DNA of 64,000 nucleotides, taken from Desulfoferula sp040751985. GTDB lineage: Bacteria > Desulfobacterota > Desulfarculia > Desulfarculales > Desulfarculaceae. The stretch is taken from positions 31,930 to 95,929 of the forward strand of contig JBFMFU010000066.1 of assembly GCA_040751985.1 (NCBI GenBank), given 5' to 3'. Below, piece by piece: positions 58,195 to 64,000 of this stretch (position 1 is its first letter; each line of letters starts with the position of its first letter). The translations under genes and the position numbers were made by a program. The notes below the pieces were generated by a model. The model had not been told where the DNA came from and made no database searches. It was given only the letters and a program-made list of their open reading frames with translations.

Positions 58195-58248
58195 TTGACA
58201 CCCCCCATATGTAGTGTGTCATCATAGCATCCGTACAACATAGCGCGT
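58195..58248 (+). promoter_or_regulatory. nrdD promoter with two NrdR-box-like sites
   Basis: A perfect -35 TTGACA (58195-58200) is followed by CATCAT at 58220 (19-bp spacing) as a weak -10. CCCCCATATGTAGTGT (58202-58217) matches the NrdR consensus ACACTATATATTGTGT at 12 of 16 positions. A second site (58233-58248) matches at 10 of 16, exactly 31 bp downstream, the spacing usual for paired NrdR boxes. This suggests NrdR repression of the anaerobic reductase. Confidence 0.55.
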
Positions 58249-58275
58249 AGCCGCAGTGGCCCAGCCAGCGGCTAC
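58247..58275 (+). promoter_or_regulatory. Strong hairpin at the start of the nrdD leader
   Basis: GTAGCCGC (58247-58254) pairs with GCGGCTAC (58268-58275), and an inner TGGC pairs with GCCA. It lies close to the expected transcript start, so it could protect or regulate the long leader RNA. Confidence 0.55.
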
Positions 58276-58359
58276 CCAAGGGTTCCCAAAAGACCTATAT
58301 CAAGGCGGTCAACCAGAAGCCAGAGCGTTCAACCCAGACTCAGGTAGCAAGGCCAGGGT

Positions 58360-58656
58360 GGCCGCAGAGTTTTTGGGGGCCACAGTAAAGTAACTAAGCC
58401 GGGGCCGCAAAGTTAACCGAGAGGCCGCCAAGGGACCACAGAGTTTAAGGGGGCCGGGCCAGCCCAGTTAACTTAGGAGGCCGCCAAGGGGCCACAGAGC
58501 TTTTAGGAGTCGTAGCAAGGTAGCGAAGCCGGGGCCGCAAAGTTAACCGAGAGGCCGCCAAGGGGCCGCAGAGCTTCGGGAGGCGGGCCAGTTCAGTTAA
58601 CCGAGAGGCCGCCAAATGGGCCCAGATTTTAAAGGGTGGCCGCAGCATTTTTGGCC
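58360..58656 (+). repeat. Tandem repeats in the long nrdD leader
   Basis: Four copies of AGTTAACCGAGAGGCCGCCA-like sequence begin at 58411, 58466, 58531 and 58595. A second module, GGCCGCAGAG-like, occurs at 58360, 58434, 58490, 58564, 58618 and 58638. Alternating spacing (74, 56, 74, 54 bp for the second module) shows a duplicated unit of about 120-130 bp. The repeats can form GGCC/GGCC hairpins. They lie within the ~570 nt between the promoter and the nrdD start; no real reading frame is evident. Confidence 0.7.
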
Positions 58657-58793
58657 CTGAGCCGCCGGGGCCGCCGACCCTAGACCAAGGCAATCAACGC
58701 GGGGTACCGATCACCGGGCCGCGAGCAACATAAGAGGGCATCGTCAACTTTGAAGCACCCAGCTTTGATCCGCAAAGGAGTCAGGGAAACACC

Positions 58794-60932
58794 ATGGCCG
58801 AGCTAAAGGTAATCGAAGGCAACGCCAATCTCAGCCGTAGCGCCGAGACCACTGACATGGCCCTTTTCGTGCGCACCAGCTCCGAGGAGATGGACTCCTG
58901 GGACCGCGCACGCATCGAAGAAGCTCTGGTCCGCGAAACCCTCCTGGATGAAGGCACCGCCAAGCAGATCGCCGCCGAGGTGGAGCAGCAGATCGCCTCC
59001 GCCGGCATCCAGATGGTCACCGCCCCCCTCATCCGCGAGCTGGTCAACACCAAGCTCATCGAGCGGGGCCTGGAGGAGGAGCGCCTGCGCCACACCCGCC
59101 TGGGCGTGCCCCTCTACGACGTGGACAACATGCTGCGTCTGCCCAACAAGGAGAACGCCAACGTCCCCCACGGCCCCGAGGCCACCAACCTCACCCTGGC
59201 CGAGAACATCAAGAAGGAATACGCCCTGATCAGCGTCTTCGGCCGCGACGTGGGCGACGCCCACATGCGCGGCGACCTGCACCTGCACGACCTGGGCTTC
59301 GTGGACCGGCCCTACTGCTCCGGCCAGAGCCTGGAGTACATCAAGAAGTTCGGCCTCAACCTGCCCGCCAGCCTGGCCCTGGCCAAGCCGGCCAAGCACC
59401 CCGAGGTGCTCCTGGCCCACATGGTCAAGTTCGCCGCCGCCCTGCAGTCCAACTTCGCCGGCGCCATCGGCTGGGACGCGGTCAACCTCTTCTTCGCCCC
59501 CTACCTGGAGGGCCTCAGCGACCGCGCCGTCAAGCAACTGGCCCAGATCCTCATCTTCGAGTTCAGCCAGCAGGCCGTGGCCCGCGGCGGCCAGGCCATC
59601 TTCACCGACATCAACCTCTACTGGGAGGTGCCCAAGCACTTCGAGGACGTGCCGGCCATCGGGCCCGGCGGCGTCTACACCGGCAAGACCTACGCCCAGT
59701 ACGAGAAGGAGGCCCAGCGCTTCGTCTGGAAGCTCTTCGAGGTTTACAAGGAAGGCGACGGCGCCGGCCGGCCCTTCTTCTTCCCCAAGCCCCTGGTGCA
59801 CATCACCGAGAAGTTCTTCAAGACCGAAGGTCATATGGACTTCCTGCACCACATCTGCGACGTGGCCGCCGACAAGGGCAACACCTACTTCGTCTTCGAC
59901 CGCGGCCAGACCGCCAAGATCAGCGAGTGCTGCCGCCTGTCGTTCAAGCTGGAGAAGAGCGACATCGACGACGCCAAGACTCCTTGGAAGATGCGCTACA
60001 GCGCCCTGCAGAACGTCACCGTCAACCTGCCCCGCATCGCCTACGAGGCCGGCGGCGACGACACCAAGCTCTTCCAAATCCTGCGCCAAAGGGTTAAGCT
60101 GGCGGTTAAGGCCCATCTGCAGAAGAAGGCCTTCATCGAGCGGCTGCTCTCACACGGCAACCGCGGTCCCTTGGCCCTGCTGGCCATGGACCTGGACGGC
60201 CAACCCTATCTGCGCATGCATCGCGTCACCTACCTCATCGGCATGGTGGGGCTCAACGAGATGGTGGCCGAGCACAAGGGGCAGGAGCTGCACGACTCCG
60301 AGGAGGCCATGAAGTTCGGCCTGAAGGTCATCGCCCAGATGAAGTACCTCTGCGATGAGTACGCCGAGCGCGAAGGCATGCGCTTCGTGCTGGAGCAGAC
60401 CCCGGCCGAGTCCACCGCCTACCGCTTCGCCAAGCTTGACCTGAAGCACCACCCGGACCGCGCCAAGCACAACGTGCGCGGAGACCTGTTCCGCGGCGAG
60501 GTCTACTACACCAACTCCACCCTGTTCAACGTGGGCTCCCACACCAACCCCATCGAGCGGGTCAAGCTGGAAGGGCGCTTCCACCCCCTCATCGAGGCCG
60601 GCGCCATCACCCACGTCTGGATGGGCGAGCAGCGCCCCTCCAAGGAGTCGTTGGCCAACTTCGTCATCAAGATCTTCACCGACACCAAGAACGACCAGGT
60701 GGCCTTCAGCCCCGAGTTCACCTGCTGCCGCTCCTGCCAGCAGAACCACCGCGGCCTGGCCGACACCTGCCCCTACTGCGGCAGCCAGGACCTGGACCAC
60801 ATCACGCGCATCACCGGCTACTTCACCCGCGTCTCCTCTTGGAACAAGGGCAAGCTGGGCGAACTCAGGGACCGCTGGCGCAACCAGGGCTTCCTCAAGG
60901 CCTCGCCAGAGGCCCAGGCCCAGGCCAGCTAG
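58794..60932 (+). CDS. nrdD: Anaerobic ribonucleoside-triphosphate reductase
   Basis: Class III (glycyl-radical) reductase that makes dNTPs without oxygen, 712 aa. The N-terminal ATP cone (about 1-95) senses dATP/ATP. The reductase core includes RGDLHLHDLGFVDRPYCSGQSLEYI and LQSNFAGAIGWDAVNLFFAPYLEG. The C-terminus has a zinc site (CCRSCQQN and CPYCGSQDL) and the glycyl-radical region ITRITGYF, followed by WNKGKLGELRDRW. It is activated by NrdG, encoded downstream. A start behind AAAGGAG is clear. A 570-nt leader with repeats and NrdR-like boxes precedes it. Confidence 0.96.
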   Translation: MAELKVIEGNANLSRSAETTDMALFVRTSSEEMDSWDRARIEEALVRETLLDEGTAKQIAAEVEQQIASAGIQMVTAPLIRELVNTKLIERGLEEERLRHTRLGVPLYDVDNMLRLPNKENANVPHGPEATNLTLAENIKKEYALISVFGRDVGDAHMRGDLHLHDLGFVDRPYCSGQSLEYIKKFGLNLPASLALAKPAKHPEVLLAHMVKFAAALQSNFAGAIGWDAVNLFFAPYLEGLSDRAVKQLAQILIFEFSQQAVARGGQAIFTDINLYWEVPKHFEDVPAIGPGGVYTGKTYAQYEKEAQRFVWKLFEVYKEGDGAGRPFFFPKPLVHITEKFFKTEGHMDFLHHICDVAADKGNTYFVFDRGQTAKISECCRLSFKLEKSDIDDAKTPWKMRYSALQNVTVNLPRIAYEAGGDDTKLFQILRQRVKLAVKAHLQKKAFIERLLSHGNRGPLALLAMDLDGQPYLRMHRVTYLIGMVGLNEMVAEHKGQELHDSEEAMKFGLKVIAQMKYLCDEYAEREGMRFVLEQTPAESTAYRFAKLDLKHHPDRAKHNVRGDLFRGEVYYTNSTLFNVGSHTNPIERVKLEGRFHPLIEAGAITHVWMGEQRPSKESLANFVIKIFTDTKNDQVAFSPEFTCCRSCQQNHRGLADTCPYCGSQDLDHITRITGYFTRVSSWNKGKLGELRDRWRNQGFLKASPEAQAQAS

Positions 60933-60997
60933 CGGTCAGCCGGGCGGCTGTGAGTTGGCGGACAGATAAAGCAGACGGATTAGTTCTGGAGATGAAA

Positions 60998-61141
60998 ATG
61001 GCTGGAAAAGGAAAAAGTCAGGGCGGAGGCGGGAAGAAAACCGTGTACCGTGACTCTGACACCGGACAGTTCACCACGAAGAAGCACGCGGAGAAAAGCC
61101 CCAAGACGACGGAAAAGGAACGGGTGCGGACTGGCAAATAG
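60998..61141 (+). CDS. Small basic protein (YRDSxTGQFxTKK family), between nrdD and nrdG
   Basis: A 47-aa protein from the ATG at 60998 (GGAG seven bases before). It has a Gly/Lys-rich start and the motif YRDSDTGQFTTKKHAE, seen in many short bacterial proteins that are sometimes mislabelled as transporters. It has no membrane segment. An ATG two codons earlier (60992) is possible. Function unknown. Confidence 0.65.
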   Translation: MAGKGKSQGGGGKKTVYRDSDTGQFTTKKHAEKSPKTTEKERVRTGK

Positions 61142-61282
61142 CGTCCTACTCCTCAGGCGCAACCCGGGTTTTGCGGAGCCTCCAGGCGAGGACCGGGCCC
61201 GGACCACATAGAGTCGCGGTCGGGGGGGCCAGGGTTTGGCTTCCCGGCCTAATATGGGGTGACAGTCAAGCAGGAGAGGAAA

Positions 61283-61423
61283 ATGGCTAAAACGGCTGGC
61301 AGCGCCAAGAAGACCACGGCCAAGAAGAGCACGGCCAAGAAGGCCACGGCCAAGAAGGCTCCGGCCAAGAAGAAGGCAGCCGCCAAGAAGGCCCCGGCCA
61401 AGAAGAAGACCGCTAAGAAGTAG
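61283..61423 (+). CDS. Histone H1-like Lys/Ala-rich small protein
   Basis: A 46-aa protein (MAKTAGSAKKTTAKK...) made almost wholly of repeated AKK units with Thr and Pro. It resembles the C-terminal tail of histone H1 and bacterial H1-like/HU-tail nucleoid proteins, so it probably binds nucleic acid. GGAGAGG precedes the ATG. The repeat leaves a long artificial frame on the other strand. It lies in the nrdD-nrdG interval. Confidence 0.65.
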   Translation: MAKTAGSAKKTTAKKSTAKKATAKKAPAKKKAAAKKAPAKKKTAKK

Positions 61424-61594
61424 GTCTGGCCAGGGCCCATCCGGGCCCATAGCGACGCCGGGCGCCGCAAAGGAAAAAGAGCCGGTCCGGGGCCAGCAGC
61501 CCTGAGCCTACAACCAGTAGGTCCCGGCCGGCTCAAATAAAGGCGACGGCGGAATTTAGGGCACCCGCACCGGTGCCGCAGGAGGAGTGCGCCA

Positions 61595-61843
61595 ATGACT
61601 CTGTTCACCAAGCCGGGTTGCGACAAGTGCCACTACATCACCGACAAGTTCGACGTGGTGGCCATGGGCATCACCGTGGACATCCTCAGCCCTGACAACC
61701 CCGCGGCCCTGGCCCACTTGGCCTGGCACGAGTTGGTGGACGTGGCCGAAAAGGAGCTGCCCATCCTGGTGCTGGACGACTCCACGCACATCGCGGGGGC
61801 CATCAAGATCAAGACCTTCCTGAGCAAGGCCATGCATGCCTAG
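61595..61843 (+). CDS. Glutaredoxin/thioredoxin-like protein
   Basis: An 82-aa thioredoxin-fold protein with an N-terminal FTKPGCDKCHYI (redox Cys9 and Cys12) after a single beta strand, and LPILVLDDSTHIAGAIKIKTFL in the position of the cis-Pro and second strand. The CDKC motif and short length are NrdH-like. It overlaps nrdG by 8 nt, so it probably supplies reducing equivalents to NrdD or to the activase, although class III enzymes usually use formate. Confidence 0.8.
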   Translation: MTLFTKPGCDKCHYITDKFDVVAMGITVDILSPDNPAALAHLAWHELVDVAEKELPILVLDDSTHIAGAIKIKTFLSKAMHA

Positions 61844-62564
61844 CGCCCGCCACCAACCCGCCCCGCCCGCCCCGCCGCCGGTAAAGGGCTTCATCGAGAC
61901 CAGCTTCCTGGACTGGCCTGGGCAGATCGCCTCGGTGCTGTTCCTGCCCGGCTGCAACTTCCGCTGCCCCTACTGCCACAACTTCACCCTGGTGGAGGAT
62001 CCCGAGAGCCTGCTGACCCTGTCCCTGGACGCGGTCCTGGACCGGCTGCGGCCCTTCACGGGTTGGATCGACGGCGTGGTGGTCACCGGCGGCGAGCCCA
62101 CCCTGCACCCAGGCCTGGAGGCCCTCTTAGAGCGAATCAAAGAGACCGGCTTCCTGGTCAAGCTGGACACCAACGGCTACCGGCCCCAGGTGCTCATGGA
62201 CCTGGCCGGCCGCGGCCTGCTGGACATGGTGGCCATGGACCTCAAGGCGCCCCTGGAGCCCCTGGCCTATCGCCGGGCCAGCGGTTGTTCGGTGGATGTG
62301 GAGCGGGTGCGCCAGTCCCTGGAGTTCTTGAAGGCCAGCGGCCTGGCCCACCATATCCGCTCCACCATCTGGCCGGACTGGCACGGCCCGGACGAGCTAA
62401 CCAAGATGGCCGCGGCGGTCAAGGGCGCCCAGGCCTGGACCCTGCAGGCCATGAACCCGGCCAATGCCTGGGACCAGGCCACCCTGGCCGGGGCCGAGAT
62501 GTACACCCCCCAGGACATCGTGCGCCTGCAGACCGAGGTGGCCGACCCGGCCTGCGGTAGATAA
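61836..62564 (+). CDS. nrdG: Anaerobic ribonucleotide reductase activating protein
   Basis: Radical SAM activase that installs the glycyl radical in NrdD. It is 242 aa with the cluster motif CNFRCPYCHN (Cys40, Cys44, Cys47), then VVTGGEPTLHPGLEALLERIK and KLDTNGYRPQVLMDL. The form is the longer kind (pyruvate-formate-lyase activase-like) seen with anaerobic RNR in many anaerobes. It overlaps the glutaredoxin-like gene by 8 nt. Confidence 0.93.
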   Translation: MPSARHQPAPPAPPPVKGFIETSFLDWPGQIASVLFLPGCNFRCPYCHNFTLVEDPESLLTLSLDAVLDRLRPFTGWIDGVVVTGGEPTLHPGLEALLERIKETGFLVKLDTNGYRPQVLMDLAGRGLLDMVAMDLKAPLEPLAYRRASGCSVDVERVRQSLEFLKASGLAHHIRSTIWPDWHGPDELTKMAAAVKGAQAWTLQAMNPANAWDQATLAGAEMYTPQDIVRLQTEVADPACGR

Positions 62565-62618
62565 TTTTTTCCGCCGCAATTCTACTCCTCCTGACTCTCC
62601 CCAATTTGGTTTGTCGAG

Positions 62619-63812
62619 ATGATTAAAAAACCGTTTGAAAACATTTCCAAGGAAGACATCGAGCGGTTGGTAGAGGAAGAGCGGCAAGAAGACCGGACCC
62701 TAGACTACAAGCAGCAACTTCCAGATTTTAACGATAAGAAGCAGAAACGGAAATTTTTAGGATTGGTTTCCTCTTTTGCTAATACAGTTGGTGGAGATAT
62801 TCTTTACGGAGTTAAGGAAGGTAAGGATAAAGGACGCAATTCTGGGAAGATAGAAAAAGTAATAGGAGTTTCCGTTGAAAATGTTGATCAAAAAATTCTC
62901 CAAATCAAAGACATAGTGAATGATTTGATTGAACCTCGCATTATTCCCCAAATGTTAATAAAAGGCGTTGAAGGTTTTGAACTAGGACCGGTGCTACTTA
63001 TACGGGTTAACAGAAGCGCCACCGGTCCGCACGCGGTCTGGATGGACAAAAAGGCTTTGTTCTACGTGCGCAGCAGCAACAGCACCGATTTAATGGACGT
63101 GGATGAAATACGGATGAGTTTTACGATGGCAAAGATGCTGGTGGACAATATAAAATATTTCAGGCAAGAACGGATTAATAAAATTATTAATAGAGACACG
63201 CCAGTGCAATTAATGGCAGGCCCTAAAATGGTCATTCATGTCTTGCCGTATGAGGCGTTTGACCTAACAAGCCGAAACGACTATACGGAAAGCTTCTCTA
63301 GGAATTATAGTAAATTAATGCCTTACACCTGTGGGAACCCAGAGCCTCGTTACAATTTCGACGGTTTCCTAATTCCTTGCAGAGAAAAAGATTCTCGCGC
63401 TAGCACAGCATATTGCCAATGTTTTGAATCCGGCAACCTTGAAGTTGTCCTTACCGACTTTGTTTATAACTCCAATGGCAATAATTTATTAAGGACTAAC
63501 TTTGATATTCCTTTAATACAAAACACAAAAAAATGTATTGATCGCATTATATCTCTAGGTATCAATGCGCCAATAGTTGTTTTTATCAGTCTTTTAGGCG
63601 TAAAAGGGTACAGTATAGATCTGGGCCCCAGATTTGGCAATCAACTTGATATTATTGAACATAATAATCTTCTCCTACGTGAAATCGTTGTAAGAGACTT
63701 AAAAGAAAGTACAACAAATATTTTAAAAACACCTATCGATACAATATGGCGGGCGTGCGGATTCCCGCGGAATATGCACTATGACGAAGATGGCAACAGA
63801 ATGAATCTCTGA
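62619..63812 (+). CDS. AlbA_2/Schlafen-like ATP-binding domain protein
   Basis: A 397-aa protein in an AT-rich stretch unlike its neighbours. The N-terminal AlbA_2 domain (about 15-155) shows LDYKQQLPDF, KRKFLGLVSSFANTVGGDILYGVKEG and VLLIRVNRSATGPHAVW, then ALFYVRSSNSTDLMD. The C-terminal part (about 190-397) has no recognised motif. Proteins with this domain occur in phage-defence islands and are linked to nucleic-acid or nucleotide processing in Schlafens. Composition and position suggest horizontal gain. Activity is untested. Confidence 0.78.
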   Translation: MIKKPFENISKEDIERLVEEERQEDRTLDYKQQLPDFNDKKQKRKFLGLVSSFANTVGGDILYGVKEGKDKGRNSGKIEKVIGVSVENVDQKILQIKDIVNDLIEPRIIPQMLIKGVEGFELGPVLLIRVNRSATGPHAVWMDKKALFYVRSSNSTDLMDVDEIRMSFTMAKMLVDNIKYFRQERINKIINRDTPVQLMAGPKMVIHVLPYEAFDLTSRNDYTESFSRNYSKLMPYTCGNPEPRYNFDGFLIPCREKDSRASTAYCQCFESGNLEVVLTDFVYNSNGNNLLRTNFDIPLIQNTKKCIDRIISLGINAPIVVFISLLGVKGYSIDLGPRFGNQLDIIEHNNLLLREIVVRDLKESTTNILKTPIDTIWRACGFPRNMHYDEDGNRMNL

Positions 63813-63847
63813 GTTGAAATATTCTAACCACCCGACCCTTAAAATTT

Positions 63848-64000
63848 TTATTCCAGAATCGTAAAAATCTCCCCCGCATCCGGCAGCACCACCTGCGCGC
63901 CTGCCTCGCTCAATCCGGCCGCGTCCACCCGGCCGCTGGCCACGCCCACGGCCAGGCAGCCGGCGGCCCGCGCGGCCTGCACGTCGGTGGGGTGGTCGCC
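63848..64000 (-). CDS. HAD-family phosphatase, C-terminal part only
   Basis: Fifty codons to a TAA at 63848, with the 5' part beyond the window. GDHPTDVQAARAAGCLAVGV is motif IV of a phosphoglycolate-phosphatase-like HAD enzyme (GD-x3-D), followed by SGRVDAAGL. It is convergent with the AlbA_2 gene. Confidence 0.8.
   Translation of the reverse strand, partial: GDHPTDVQAARAAGCLAVGVASGRVDAAGLSEAGAQVVLPDAGEIFTILE

Noticed and set aside
58360..58656. CRISPR array from the regular repeats
   Set aside because: Repeat spacing alternates between about 55 and 74 bp, the supposed spacers are themselves similar, and no cas genes are present.
58225..58793. Cobalamin riboswitch upstream of nrdD
   Set aside because: No B12-box-like sequence was found, and NrdD does not use cobalamin.
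60980..61450. A Leu/Gly-repeat frame of 156 codons on the minus strand
   Set aside because: It mirrors the AKK-repeat gene on the plus strand, which has a good ribosome-binding site and a sensible basic protein.

Overview
The window is a high-GC chromosomal segment from an anaerobic Gram-negative bacterium. It carries a Tol-Pal envelope system, porins and lipoproteins, an anaerobic (class III) ribonucleotide reductase, a three-domain NifU with NifS, methylmalonyl-CoA epimerase, CoA-ester beta-oxidation genes and a YedF-type selenium/sulfur protein. This mix fits the Desulfobacterota (former Deltaproteobacteria), perhaps a Desulfarculales-like sulfate reducer or syntroph. That placement is inferred from gene content only. 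No rRNA, tRNA or CRISPR array was seen. An assembly gap (10 N inside poly-G/poly-C) lies near 8.2 kb.

Layout. 0-7.2 kb: minus-strand penicillin-acylase homologue (cut by the window start) and the tolQRAB-pal-cpoB operon behind a good sigma70 promoter. 7.3-11.8 kb: HAD hydrolase, the gap, then lytic transglycosylase, thiL, ndk and a SYLF lipid-binding protein. 12-18.2 kb: a six-gene plus-strand operon for acyl-CoA conversion (OYE-like reductase, MBL hydrolase, MaoC hydratase, crotonase, 3-hydroxyacyl-CoA dehydrogenase, biotin-type carboxyltransferase). 18.7-27 kb: the phosphate regulon, pstS, two tandem porin paralogues, pstCAB, phoU and two small membrane proteins, with three candidate Pho boxes of 11-bp periodicity. 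27-29.6 kb: a ribbon-helix-helix/Cys-rich regulator with operator-like repeats, a ZnuBC-like ABC transporter and a ferritin-like protein. 29.6-35.3 kb: hybrid histidine kinase, Slp-like lipoprotein, MauE/rhodanese pair and a QueG-like Fe-S protein. 35.3-36.3 kb: a lower-GC foreign gene. 36.3-44.5 kb: acetyltransferase, sugar epimerase, yedF, O-methyltransferase, DUF401 permease, MAF-type glycosyltransferase and envelope proteins. 44.7-52.3 kb: 3-hydroxybutyryl-CoA dehydrogenase, an insertion flanked by a broken gene copy, the operon mce-nifU-nifS-TIM barrel-cysteine hydrolase, and two methyltransferases. 52.4-57.9 kb: purB, lipoprotein, universal stress protein, a 354-bp element with inverted terminal hairpins, TetR regulator and a glycosyltransferase operon. 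58-62.6 kb: nrdD behind NrdR-box-like sites and a ~570-nt repeat-rich leader, two tiny basic proteins, a glutaredoxin-like protein and nrdG. 62.6-64 kb: an AT-rich AlbA_2/Schlafen-like gene and the end of a HAD phosphatase.

The most unusual features are the nrdD leader, the extended Pho regulon with a shared leader hairpin, the 354-bp element abutting the uspA start and tetR stop, the insertion that left a truncated paralogue, and the AlbA_2 gene. I do not see a convincing complete new multi-gene defence or metabolic system. The candidates are listed with what would test them.
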